DNA from: JARBUG01 sp035628915
GTDB taxonomy: Bacteria > Bacillota > Sulfobacillia > Symbiobacteriales > Symbiobacteriaceae
Length of the DNA: 48,601 bases
Reading direction: 5' to 3'
NCBI GenBank assembly: GCA_035628915.1
Contig: DASPIW010000051.1
Span: forward strand, 1-48,601
Below the pieces are notes generated by a model that had not been told where the DNA came from, made no database searches, and saw only the letters and a program-made list of their open reading frames with translations. Shown here piece by piece: positions 33,464-40,946 of the stretch (position 1 is the first letter of the stretch; each line of letters starts with the position of its first letter). The position numbers and the translations under genes are program-made.

Positions 33464-33946
33464 GCCACGGAGAACACGGAGGACGCGGAGGACACGGAGT
33501 CTAGGCCGAATGTTTTCGGCCAACGAGGCGTTTCATGTCGAGTTTGGGCTGACCGAAGTTGATCATGAGTGCCACCGGGAGTTGGGTAGCGGAAAGGTAC
33601 GACAAGACAATGGCTTGGTGGACCTCTGCGAAAGTATGGATGGACTTTAATTCAACTATTATTTTATTTTCAATAACCAGGTCAAGAATATGAGTACATA
33701 CCTGGACATTTTTGTAGAAAATCGGGACACGGACCTGGCGTTCGAACGATAACCCTCTCAAGGCCAGTTCGTGCACCAGTGCACCTTCATAGACACTTTC
33801 GAGAAACCCAGGACCTAATGCCTTATGTACATCAATCGCGGCACCAATCACCTGGCTGGTGATCTCTTCATGGAGCAACTCCTTCACACGCTCACCTCCG
33901 CGTCTTCCCTTTCCGTGCCCTCCGCGTCCTCCGCGTCCTCCGTGGC
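33464..33946. mobile_element. GxxExxY gene enclosed by inverted GGA-rich repeats
   Basis: The left repeat (33464-33499) starts GCCACGGAG and continues as a degenerate string of CGGAGGAC-type 9-mers. The right repeat (33896-33946) is the same in inverse orientation and ends CTCCGTGGC. The outer nine bases are perfect inverted repeats. The unit is about 483 bp and contains only the gene at 33501-33887. Nothing in it resembles a transposase, so mobility, if any, would be in trans. This interpretation is inference. Confidence 0.5.
33501..33887 (-). CDS. GxxExxY protein (PD-(D/E)XK-like fold)
   Basis: This 128-residue protein has the family motif in ALGPGFLESVYEGALVHEL (G-F-L-E-S-V-Y), followed by LDLVIENKIIVELKSI. 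That segment gives the D...E-x-K pattern of PD-(D/E)XK nucleases, with Asp in LDLVI and Glu-Leu-Lys in VELKS. The end reads ALMINFGQPKLDMKRLV. GxxExxY proteins are widespread in environmental bacteria and have no settled function; nuclease activity is suggested by the fold. GTG at 33887 has GGAGGT 6 nt upstream. Upstream of it the frame only translates the flanking repeat (GGRGGRGGHGKG). The start and stop lie just inside the inverted repeats. Confidence 0.85.
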   Translation of the reverse strand: MKELLHEEITSQVIGAAIDVHKALGPGFLESVYEGALVHELALRGLSFERQVRVPIFYKNVQVCTHILDLVIENKIIVELKSIHTFAEVHQAIVLSYLSATQLPVALMINFGQPKLDMKRLVGRKHSA

Positions 33947-34135
33947 AGTGGCAGTTCTCCAAAAAGCCCCAGCTACCCATATTCTACCAGTCCGCACGCG
34001 CGAATTCTGTCGCTTCCTGACAAATGCAGGGGTTCTTCGCTTACCTCCACGGCGTAGGATTGAGCGGGACGATATCGACCCTTTCAGACCTGTATTCGTT
34101 TATAGGTATAAAGAACCCACGAGGGAGGCTTGCCC

Positions 34136-35440
34136 ATGGAACCGCAGGAAGTCAAGGCGCAGGCGCTGCACGACTTTGCCGAGTTCGTCAATCCCATGAA
34201 GGCCCGGATTCTGCACCACGCCGGCCTGGATATCATCGAGGCCCGGCGGGAGGGCGTGCGTGTCTGGGACCTGGAGGGTCGGCCCTACATCGACTGCATC
34301 ACTTCGGCGGGCAGCTTTAACGTAGGGCGCCGCAACCCCGCGATCGTGCAGGCGCTGAAGGACGCCCTGGACGAAGCGGACCAGGGCATCTTTCTGCTCT
34401 GCAGCAAGGGCAAGGCCGACCTGGCGAAGCGGCTGGCGGAGATCACCCCGGGCGACCTGAAATTCGCCATGTTCGGCGCCTCGGGCGGCGAGGCCGTCGA
34501 CTTCGCCATCAAGCTGGCCCGGGGCTACACCCGGCGCCCGAAAATCATCTCCACGGTCAAGGGCTACCACGGGCACACGGGCTTCGCCCTCTCGGCCATC
34601 GGGCGCGATGCGTATCAGGCGCCCTTTCACCCCCTCATGCCCGAGTTCGTGCGGGTGCCTTTCGGCGACCTGTCCGCCCTGGAAGCCGCCGTGGACGGCC
34701 GGACGGCCGGCGTAATCATGGAGCCGGTGCAGGGCGAAGGCGGCATCAACGTGGCGCCGGCGGGCTACCTCGAAGGCGTGCGGGCGCTCTGCGACCGGAC
34801 GGGCGCCCTGATGATCCTCGATGAGATTCAGACCGGCTTTGGCCGGACGGGGAGAATGTTCGCCTGCGAGTGGGCGGGCGTGGTGCCCGACATGATGACG
34901 CTGGGCAAATCGCTGGGCGGCGGGCTCTATCCGATCACGGCGGCGGTCTTCCGGGAGCATCTGGGCGACTTTTTGGTGATGAACCCGTTCATCCACCTCA
35001 GTACGTTCGGGGGCGCCGACCTGGGCTGCGCCGTCGGGCTGGCAACCATCGACTACATTTTGCAGCACGACCTCCCCGGCCACGCCCGGGCGATGGGCGA
35101 GCGCTTTTTCGCCGGGTTCGCACATCTGAAAGAGAAGTATCCGGACGTGCTGGTGGAGTACCGGGGCCGGGGCCTGATGATGGGCCTGCAGTACAAGGAC
35201 GATTCGATGGGCCCCCGCATGAGCTATCAGCTGGCCCAGCACGGCGTGATCGCCCTCTACACCGGCAACGACCCCACGGTGATGCGGCTGCAGCCGCCGC
35301 TGATCATCCAGCCGGCCGAAGTCGATGAGGTGCTGCAGGCGCTGGACGATTCGATGGCGGCGATTGCGGCGGGCGCCGGGGCGGGGGCGCCGGTGGCGGC
35401 GGGGTCCGGCGAAAAGAAGCGGCGGCGGCCGAACGGATAG
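34136..35440 (+). CDS. Class III PLP-dependent aminotransferase
   Basis: This 434-residue aminotransferase is of the ornithine/GABA/putrescine group. The PLP-phosphate loop is GASGGEAVDFAIKLA (about 112-126). The cofactor aspartate is in LMILDEIQTGFGRTG and the Schiff-base lysine in MTLGKSLGGGLYPI. SYQLAQHGVIALY is near the substrate side. The tail after about residue 415 is Ala/Gly-rich and ends KKRRRPNG, beyond the fold. ATG at 34136 has GGGAGG 7 nt upstream. The gene leads an operon with an SCP2 protein and an amino-acid permease, so an imported amino acid or amine is the likely substrate. Confidence 0.9.
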   Translation: MEPQEVKAQALHDFAEFVNPMKARILHHAGLDIIEARREGVRVWDLEGRPYIDCITSAGSFNVGRRNPAIVQALKDALDEADQGIFLLCSKGKADLAKRLAEITPGDLKFAMFGASGGEAVDFAIKLARGYTRRPKIISTVKGYHGHTGFALSAIGRDAYQAPFHPLMPEFVRVPFGDLSALEAAVDGRTAGVIMEPVQGEGGINVAPAGYLEGVRALCDRTGALMILDEIQTGFGRTGRMFACEWAGVVPDMMTLGKSLGGGLYPITAAVFREHLGDFLVMNPFIHLSTFGGADLGCAVGLATIDYILQHDLPGHARAMGERFFAGFAHLKEKYPDVLVEYRGRGLMMGLQYKDDSMGPRMSYQLAQHGVIALYTGNDPTVMRLQPPLIIQPAEVDEVLQALDDSMAAIAAGAGAGAPVAAGSGEKKRRRPNG

Positions 35441-35457
35441 GGAGGGATTGGGAGAGC

Positions 35458-35814
35458 ATGGCCACGAGTGCGGAGATCCTGGAGGCTCTTGAAGATTACC
35501 AGGTGCAGTGCAACGGCAACGCCCGCCTGCGGCGGATGCAGAAGGACTGGACCAAGCGGCTCCACTTCCGGGCCACCGACACGGGCAACTGGTTCACCAT
35601 GGTCGTCGTCGAAGGGGAGATCACGGCCTTTTCGGGCGGGACGGAAGGCGTGCCGGACATCGTCGTGCATGCCACCAGCGAGGACCTGTGCGACATGTTC
35701 TGGGGCGATCTGAACCCGTCGCAGAAGTACCTGCGGGGGGAGATCCTCGTCAAGGCCACGCCGGAAGACGTGATGCGCCTTGACGCCATTACCATGATCA
35801 TCTGGCCGCAATGA
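35458..35814 (+). CDS. SCP2 sterol-binding-domain protein
   Basis: This 118-residue protein has the core pattern of SCP2 domains: a beta-sheet with WTKRLHFRATDTGNWFTM, then VEGEITAFSGGTEGVPDIVV, the conserved acidic DLCDMFWGDLNP, and the LRGEILVKATPEDVMRLDAI hydrophobic-tunnel helix. Such domains bind lipids or acyl chains. It overlaps the downstream permease by 4 nt (ATGA) and follows the aminotransferase by 17 nt. Its role in an amino-acid operon is unclear; binding of a hydrophobic substrate or cofactor is a guess. Confidence 0.85.
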   Translation: MATSAEILEALEDYQVQCNGNARLRRMQKDWTKRLHFRATDTGNWFTMVVVEGEITAFSGGTEGVPDIVVHATSEDLCDMFWGDLNPSQKYLRGEILVKATPEDVMRLDAITMIIWPQ

Positions 35815-37187
35815 CGCAACTGCGCAGGGGAGTAGGGCTCCCCACCGTGATCGCCACCAGCGCCGGCCTCGCACTGGCAACGGTCTCCCTGACCGCCGAC
35901 GTGCAGATCGGCCTGGGCCTGCCGGGCGCCTCCGGCTGGATGGCGGTGCTGGCCGCCGGCGTGATTTCGGTGCTGGCCAGCTGGTGCTTCGCCGAACTGG
36001 TGGGCATGTTCCCGACGGCGGCGGGCATCAAGCTCTTTATTGAGAAAGCTTTCGGCGAGAAGGCGGCGCTGATCTGTGCGACGCTATATGTCGGCATTTC
36101 GGTCTTGATCGTCGGCAGCGAGTCGTATGTGCTGGCGACCGTACTGAACTATGCATTTCCGTCGGTGCCGCAGGTCTGGTGGGTATTTGGCTTCCTGACG
36201 GTGATGACGCTGATCAACCTGCGGGGCATCGCCATTACGGGCGTCGCGCAGGATGTGACCACCTACGCCATGGTGATCGCCATCGTCGGCCTGGCGGCCT
36301 GGGCCCTGCTGCGGCCCGGCGCCCCGCCGGTGCCCACCCCGTTTGAGCTCGGATCGGGCTTTAGCACGGCCCAGGCAATCGCACTGGGCGTCTTCCTCTA
36401 CCTCGGCTTTGAATGGGTGACGCCCCTGGCCGAAGAGGTGACCGATTTCCGGCTGATTCCCAAAGGGATGCTCTGGTCGCTGGCGATTCTGGCCTTCGTG
36501 TACGGCATTCTGCACGTCGGAATGATGGCGACGGTGCCCAAGGCGGTTCTGGCCACCTCCCCCATTCCCCACGTGCTCTTCGGCGAGGCTGCGCTGGGGC
36601 GGGCGGGCCTGGTGGCAATGGCCGCCGTTTCGGCGTTGGCGTCGATCACCAGCTTTAACGCCGGGCTGCTGACTGCCTCGCGCTTCCTATATGCCATGGC
36701 CCGCGACTGGGCGGCGCCGCGGTTCCTCACGAAACTGCATCCGGACTGGGCGACGCCCTGGACGGCGATTCTGACGCTGTACGGCCTCTGCTCGGCCATG
36801 GCCGCGGCGGTGCTCTGGACGGGCGCCTACAAGCTCTTCATCTTCCTCGGTGCGGCGATTGAGTGCATGATCTTTGTGGCCATGGCCGCATCGGTGCTGC
36901 GGCTGCGCCGGACGATGCCGGGCATGGTCCGGGATTTCAAGGTACCGGGCGGCACGCTGGTGCCCTGGTTTGTAGTGGCGCTCTATTCGCTGCTCTTCGT
37001 ACTGGTCTTCGTGCCCGATCCGAACCATCCGGCGGATGCGGGCGCCCAGTTGGGCGCACTGGGGACCCTGGCGGTATCCGCCGTGCTGATTGCAGCCTAT
37101 GTGCAGTGGCTGGTGCCGCTGCTGCGGAAGAAGGCACAGCCGCCTGCGGGACAGCGCCGGCGGCGGCGCCCCGGGGCGGGTGAGTAG
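35811..37187 (+). CDS. APC-superfamily amino-acid permease
   Basis: This 458-residue protein has about 12 membrane helices. The first helix region, TVIATSAGLALATVSL, replaces the classical GxG motif with SAG. Further on are CFAELVGMFPTAAGIKLFIE, LTVMTLINLRGIAITGVAQ and GFEWVTPLAEEV in helix 6, and SRFLYAMARDWAAPRFLTKL before helix 9. The C-terminus is Arg/Pro-rich and cytoplasmic. It should import an amino acid or amine with protons or sodium. It is translationally coupled to the SCP2 gene. Confidence 0.88.
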   Translation: MTQLRRGVGLPTVIATSAGLALATVSLTADVQIGLGLPGASGWMAVLAAGVISVLASWCFAELVGMFPTAAGIKLFIEKAFGEKAALICATLYVGISVLIVGSESYVLATVLNYAFPSVPQVWWVFGFLTVMTLINLRGIAITGVAQDVTTYAMVIAIVGLAAWALLRPGAPPVPTPFELGSGFSTAQAIALGVFLYLGFEWVTPLAEEVTDFRLIPKGMLWSLAILAFVYGILHVGMMATVPKAVLATSPIPHVLFGEAALGRAGLVAMAAVSALASITSFNAGLLTASRFLYAMARDWAAPRFLTKLHPDWATPWTAILTLYGLCSAMAAAVLWTGAYKLFIFLGAAIECMIFVAMAASVLRLRRTMPGMVRDFKVPGGTLVPWFVVALYSLLFVLVFVPDPNHPADAGAQLGALGTLAVSAVLIAAYVQWLVPLLRKKAQPPAGQRRRRRPGAGE

Positions 37188-37195
37188 ATGAAATC

Positions 37196-37235
37196 AGCAG
37201 GCCCTGCCCCGCATAATCTGCGGGCAGGGCCTGCT
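37196..37235. terminator. Terminator of the aminotransferase operon
   Basis: The perfect 14-bp stem AGCAGGCCCTGCCC / GGGCAGGGCCTGCT has a 12-nt loop, 8 nt after the permease stop and between convergent genes. A second short hairpin (CTCCCGGC / GCCGGGAG) follows. Confidence 0.75.
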
Positions 37236-37279
37236 GTGTCGGCCGGCTCCCGGCAACGCCGGGAGTAGTGCTACATCGT

Positions 37280-37792
37280 TCAGGTGCCGCCGAAGCCAAT
37301 GTGGATGATCACCGGAACAACCACTTCGGCGTTGCCGCAGATGGTCTGCAGGTGCGCCATCGCCTTGGCGTCGCGGGAGACGTCGAAGTAGGTGAAGCTG
37401 ATCTGCCGTTCGATCAGGTCCGAAATGGCGTCCATGGCGGCCACGCAGCCGCTCCGGCCGTAGACGATGACCCGGGCGGCCTCACGGGCGGGAAGCGCAG
37501 GAGCGGGGGCACTGACTGACTGAGACGGGATGGCAGGTGTCATCGGCTGTACCTCCTCCGGCAACGGTACGGTCCCCTCCACGGCGCCCGGCAGTGGCTG
37601 ATGTGCCGGCTCGGCGTAGCCCGGAGCCGACTCCGGAACTCCCCCGAGCATGGGGAAGTTCATTTTCGGCAGCTTGACCGGGGTGGTGGCGCGCCGGGAC
37701 AGGTTCAGGCCGGACGGCAAGTCAGGGCGCAGGGGCATACCGGTCGCCTCGCTTTCTTGCACATGACTGGTGTAGTTGGATGAATTCCCCAT
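37280..37792 (-). CDS. Protein with Pro-rich N-terminus and glutaredoxin-like C-terminal domain
   Basis: This protein has about 170 residues. Residues from about 20 to 100 are rich in Pro, Ala and Ser and lack a clear fold. The last 65 residues look like glutaredoxin: RVIVYGRSGCVAAMDAI, QISFTYFDVSRDAKAM and VVVPVIIHIGFGGT, with the cis-Pro VP motif kept. The active site has only one Cys (SGCVAA), so it would be monothiol or bind a ligand. The start is unclear: ATG at 37792 has AAAAGGGA 12 nt upstream, while ATG at 37738 or 37840 are alternatives. It is divergent from the gene at 37890. Confidence 0.7.
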   Translation of the reverse strand: MGNSSNYTSHVQESEATGMPLRPDLPSGLNLSRRATTPVKLPKMNFPMLGGVPESAPGYAEPAHQPLPGAVEGTVPLPEEVQPMTPAIPSQSVSAPAPALPAREAARVIVYGRSGCVAAMDAISDLIERQISFTYFDVSRDAKAMAHLQTICGNAEVVVPVIIHIGFGGT

Positions 37793-37889
37793 GCGCCGAT
37801 TGGGTCCCTTTTCGCCCATAGGGAAAAAGAAGGAATTCATCATTTCGTCTGTTGAATGGTTTAGGCAGTCATGTGCGGAGGTGACATGT

Positions 37890-38276
37890 GTGTCGGAGCT
37901 GTTTCGCCTGGAGGGCCGGTCCCAACGCGGGAAGGCGACGCTCATCCTGACTGAATCTCATGTGGTGGTGGAGCCCGATGAGGGGTTTCGCACGGAAATC
38001 GACGACGAACTGGCCAAGGGCCGGGAGGGTGCGGAGAAGGCGCCGGGCGTGATCGGCTGGGTGGTGGGCAAGGCGATGCATATGGCCACGCGGGCGGTGG
38101 AGAAAGCGTTTTCGCCCCATCCGCTGCAGGAGGTCGATCTGGTGCTCCGCCATGACCGACTTCAGTTACGGTTGGGCGCCCTGCAGATTTTGTCCGAACT
38201 CGAGGTCGATCCGACGGAAGCCTTCCTCTTTGAGTCCAAGTTTCGCGATGCAAAGAAGGCGCTGGAACGGCGCTGA
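37890..38276 (+). CDS. Hypothetical protein, possible PH-like fold
   Basis: This 128-residue protein has alternating strand-like segments at both ends (KATLILTESHVVVEPDEGF and VDLVLRHDRLQLRLGALQI), separated by a helix-rich part (GVIGWVVGKAMHMATRAVEK). It ends in a charged helix. It is reminiscent of bacterial PH/GRAM-like domains, but I do not recognise a family. GTG has GGAGGT 7 nt upstream, a strong signal that overrides longer in-frame starts overlapping the divergent gene. A hairpin follows at 38284-38309. Confidence 0.6.
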   Translation: MSELFRLEGRSQRGKATLILTESHVVVEPDEGFRTEIDDELAKGREGAEKAPGVIGWVVGKAMHMATRAVEKAFSPHPLQEVDLVLRHDRLQLRLGALQILSELEVDPTEAFLFESKFRDAKKALERR

Positions 38277-38283
38277 AGATAGG

Positions 38284-38309
38284 GGGCCAGCCGTTGCTTC
38301 GGCTGGCCC
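38284..38309 (+). terminator. Terminator after the PH-like gene
   Basis: The 10-bp stem GGGCCAGCCG / CGGCTGGCCC has a 6-nt loop and is followed by TTGCGTTATGT. Confidence 0.6.
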
Positions 38310-38314
38310 TTGCG

Positions 38315-38701
38315 TTATGTGTTGCGCCAGAGGCGGACGGCCGAGGCAGCCGCCCCAAGGAAGAGCAGTGCGTGGGGCAGGGCCCACGCCCAGTGGGCCG
38401 TGAACGGGCTGGGCGGCGTGGGATCACTGATCGACATTCCGTGAAATATGAACCAGAGGAGAATCGGGAGTATCTGTGCGGCTGCGAGGACGCCGAAGCC
38501 GATCGCTCCCGTGAGCCGCAGGGTGGCGGGGTAGGACCGGGGAGTTGCCGCTGCGAGCGCGCATAGGCCGGCGAGCATGCAGAATCCCCCCCACTGTGCC
38601 ACTTCCGCTTCGGTTGGGCCGAAGGCGCGAAACGCGTAGAGGCTGCCAATGAGGATGCTAAGTACCCCGGTTCCCAGTAGAGGAACTCGCCGCATTGCCA
38701 T
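38315..38701 (-). CDS. Small four-span membrane protein
   Basis: This 128-residue protein has four hydrophobic segments: LLGTGVLSILIGSLYAF, WGGFCMLAGLCALAAA, LTGAIGFGVLAAAQILPILL and WAWALPHALLFLGAAASAV. No family is recognised; the layout is like small DUF-type integral membrane proteins. ATG at 38701 has AGGAGAGG 6 nt upstream. It is monocistronic and faces the PH-like gene. The function is unknown. Confidence 0.7.
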   Translation of the reverse strand: MAMRRVPLLGTGVLSILIGSLYAFRAFGPTEAEVAQWGGFCMLAGLCALAAATPRSYPATLRLTGAIGFGVLAAAQILPILLWFIFHGMSISDPTPPSPFTAHWAWALPHALLFLGAAASAVRLWRNT

Positions 38702-39063
38702 GCCAGACCTCTCCTTTCTGCCACCTGTTGGACGCCCGTGATGGCAAGAGAAGTTCCGGGAGGGATGGCAGAGTAGGGGTCTTCGCTGATCGAACGATGC
38801 GCCGGAAGGGGCGGGTTTGCTGCCACCGAGCCTGACGGTGCGGTCTGACGGAGCCACCTGGGATCCCTTTGCCGCCGGCAGACTGCGGTCAAGTCACAGC
38901 CTGGGTGGCCTCCCAGATTCGCCGCTCCTTTGCCGAAGGGGCTCGAGAGATGTAAGCAATTTGTCGGCGAATCACGTGGCCGAGGAGCCTTTTTGCCCTC
39001 AGAACGGCCTTTCTTCAGGCCAGACCATGGCATCCGGTCCCGAAAAGCCCGATAACAGGCAGC
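38702..39063. other. GC-rich intergenic region with several short hairpins
   Basis: No supported gene. Several short stems (for example CTGGG / CCCAG near 38900) and repeated GGCAAAGG words appear on the minus strand upstream of the membrane protein gene, so a structured leader is possible. I could not match it to a known riboswitch. Confidence 0.35.
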
Positions 39064-39339
39064 CTACTGAGCTGGCTGGCGCCCAATTCCAAGGATTCGC
39101 CGGTCGTTTGCGTCATACCGTCGGACACAGTCTGCAAAAAGCAGGTAAATCGGCAGGCTGGCTTCCTCCCCTTTTTTCGGCACACCGAGGCGGGCGGCGA
39201 CCCGCCGGATATCGGCCCATATCCCGGGCGGCCAGTCGGACGAATCGTCAACCCCGACGAGCCAGTGGCTCAGGCCGAGGGCATGGGCGATCTCTGTGTT
39301 GCTGGGGCAGAGCGAGACGATGCGCAGAGCGTTCTCCAT
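39064..39339 (-). pseudogene. N-terminal remnant of a BtuF-like cobalamin/siderophore-binding protein
   Basis: From ATG at 39339 the frame reads LRIVSLCPSNTEIAHALGL and SHWLVGVDDSSDWPPG, an almost perfect start of the BtuF/periplasmic-binding family that pairs with BtuCD-type ABC importers. After about 40 residues the similarity is lost and the frame runs into unrelated sequence to a stop after 91 codons. The signal peptide and about 80% of the domain are absent, and no BtuC or BtuD gene is nearby. It is best seen as a decayed fragment. Members lacking a signal peptide exist in Firmicutes, but they are full length. Confidence 0.65.
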
Positions 39340-39400
39340 GGCATTACGCCGCGATCCCCTATATACTTGATAGGAATCGGCAGCAAGGGGCGGACATGCG

Positions 39401-39886
39401 GTGAAGAAATACCGGGCCGGCAAGATCAAGCGGGAGCACAGCGTCATCGAGCGGGTCTGGCCCATTTTGGAGCGCATGGCCGAGTGCGATCTGATCGCGA
39501 GCATCATTCCCGGGCCGATTAGCCCGCTGAACGCCAAGGGGCTGGAAGTGACGTTCCAGCGCTTCACGGAGACCGGCCTGCGCCTGCTGGCGAAGAACGG
39601 CTCGGCGGTCCAGGAAGTCTGGGTCGTCACCGACGCCAAGGACGCCGCCCTGAGCTGGCTGGCGGGAGAAGGCATCGTCGACTGGAAGCCGGACGCGCCG
39701 GTTCGCTCCAAAACGGCCGATGGCGGCCAGAGGCCACCCGAGCCGCTCAAGACGGTGGTGCTGCCGTCGGAGATGGCCTGCGAGATCTGCGGGCGCCCCA
39801 TGCTGGCGGGCACCCGAGCCGTCCGCCTGGGGCGGAAACAATACTACTATGCGCACGTGCGCTGTGCGAAGGAGGGGCGATCATAA
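39401..39886 (+). CDS. DUF2103-family predicted metal-binding protein
   Basis: This 161-residue protein has an N-terminal domain KYRAGKIKREHSVIERVWPI followed by LIASIIPGPISP, the DUF2103 pattern with a basic surface and an invariant His. The segment LEVTFQRFTETGLRLLAKNG follows. The C-terminus carries a zinc-ribbon-like CEIC...HVRC set (about 126-129 and 152-155). The likely role involves nucleic acid or metal binding and is unproven. GTG has AAGGGG 10 nt upstream. Its stop overlaps the probable start of the next gene (ATAA), so the two look coupled. Confidence 0.75.
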   Translation: MKKYRAGKIKREHSVIERVWPILERMAECDLIASIIPGPISPLNAKGLEVTFQRFTETGLRLLAKNGSAVQEVWVVTDAKDAALSWLAGEGIVDWKPDAPVRSKTADGGQRPPEPLKTVVLPSEMACEICGRPMLAGTRAVRLGRKQYYYAHVRCAKEGRS

Positions 39887-40161
39887 ACATTGCGTTTACC
39901 CCTGCCGCCGCTGCGTTTCTAAGAGAGAAAGGCGCCACGGCAGTGACGGTCAGCAGCCTGATTTTCAGTTCCTGCTGCTCGGGCCCCCTGCCGCCGGAAG
40001 TGAAGCCCGGCGCACCGGCCGATGCACACGGTTTCAGCCGTTTCGCCGCCGACGGCGTTGTCGTCTTTTATGATTCGCTGCTGAACGAACGGCCGGAGCT
40101 GGTGATTGACTGCAAGGACTTTGGCAGTTACAAGGAGCTGTTCGTGCAGGGCTGGGAATAA
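39883..40161 (+). CDS. CC/Se-motif family protein with a non-standard start codon
   Basis: The product has about 92 residues. After a short helix (FTPAAAAFLREKGATAVTVS) it has IFSSCCSGPLPPEVKPGAP, the adjacent-Cys pair that names the CC/Se-motif family (some members have selenocysteine there). It ends FYDSLLNERPELVIDCKDFG and SYKELFVQGWE. It lacks ATG/GTG/TTG before codon 21; starting there would cut off the first helix and strand. AAGGAGG lies 7 nt before an ATA that overlaps the previous stop and 13 nt before an ATT. One of these is probably the start. A role in sulfur, selenium or metal handling is suggested by the family and is not shown. Confidence 0.65.
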   Translation: MNIAFTPAAAAFLREKGATAVTVSSLIFSSCCSGPLPPEVKPGAPADAHGFSRFAADGVVVFYDSLLNERPELVIDCKDFGSYKELFVQGWE

Positions 40162-40237
40162 GCCTGTGGCCGCGTGGCAGACTAAGAGCGGTTTCCGCTT
40201 CTTACGCTGACCAAAACGACTACAGGGGGTCACGCTC

Positions 40238-40507
40238 ATGGAAATGCAGACGCCGGTTCTTGAGAACTTTGATCAGTGGAAGAGCTTCCTCTCTCAGCAG
40301 ATCAGCAATGCCAAGCAGGCCGGTGCCTCCGAGGAGAACATCGTCAACGCGGCCGAACGGATCGGCCACTTCCTGGCCGACAAGGTCGATCCCCGCAACC
40401 GCGAGCAGCGCCTGCTCAAGGAGCTGTGGGACCGGGGCGACCACCAGGAGCGCCACGCCCTGATGTCGATGCTGACGAAGATGCTCTCCGACGGCAAGGT
40501 GCATTAG
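40238..40507 (+). CDS. DUF3243-family small protein
   Basis: This 89-residue, all-helical protein has the DUF3243 pattern: FDQWKSFLSQQISNAKQAG, EENIVNAAERIGHFLADKVD (the iGdyLA motif), PRNREQRLLKELWDRG and ALMSMLTKMLSDG. Members are common in spore-forming Firmicutes and have no known function. The start ATG follows AGGGGGT. It ends 4 nt before a giant palindrome that finishes in a T-run and could end its transcript. Confidence 0.8.
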   Translation: MEMQTPVLENFDQWKSFLSQQISNAKQAGASEENIVNAAERIGHFLADKVDPRNREQRLLKELWDRGDHQERHALMSMLTKMLSDGKVH

Positions 40508-40510
40508 GTC

Positions 40511-40862
40511 AAATAGGGGGCCTCGACCGAGGGCCCTGCAAAAGTGGCGTGCAGGAAACTGCAATAGCATGGGGCAGGCATGTGGGCAGCTGGAGTACGC
40601 CGCCGCCGCGCCGCCCCTACACGTGAAATCGATGCTCACAAACGACAACGTGGGCCGTCTGCATGCTTGACGCGGCAGACGGCCCTCTGGGTAGGTCGGC
40701 GCCAACTTCGTTGCGGCGCCTCCGTGAGTGCGTTGTCGTTTGTGAGCATCGTTGAACTCAGGCGGCGATGCGGCGGACTATACTCCTGCCGCCCACATGC
40801 CAGGAGATGCTATCGCAGTCCTGCACGACTCTTGCAGAGCCCTCGTGCGCCGCCCCCTTTTT
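40511..40862. repeat. ~350-bp imperfect palindrome with a structured centre
   Basis: The left arm (40511-40650) and right arm (40731-40862) are inverted repeats along about 130 nt, with a perfect innermost 21 bp (40630-40650 / 40731-40751: CGATGCTCACAAACGACAAC and complement). The enclosed 80 nt form two more hairpins: GGGCCGTCTGC / GCAGACGGCCC (40652-40685) and GGCGCCAAC / GTTGCGGCGCC (about 40699-40720). The plus-strand 3' edge is CCCCC then seven T. It could be a MITE-like insertion, a large structured RNA or an extreme terminator. Confidence 0.75.
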
Positions 40863-40946
40863 TTGGTTCCGCCACATCGTGCACCAGCGCGCGGAGGAGC
40901 CGGTGGTGCGCCAGGCGAATGGTATGGGGTGATGGAGGGATCGCAC

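Noticed and set aside
37942..39033. 363-codon minus-strand frame across the PH-like and membrane protein genes
   Set aside because: Pro/Ser/Arg-rich shadow sequence that crosses two better-supported genes.
38702..39063. c-di-AMP (ydaO) or cobalamin riboswitch upstream of the small membrane protein gene
   Set aside because: Some words are reminiscent, but the conserved 3' block of ydaO and the cobalamin box are both missing.
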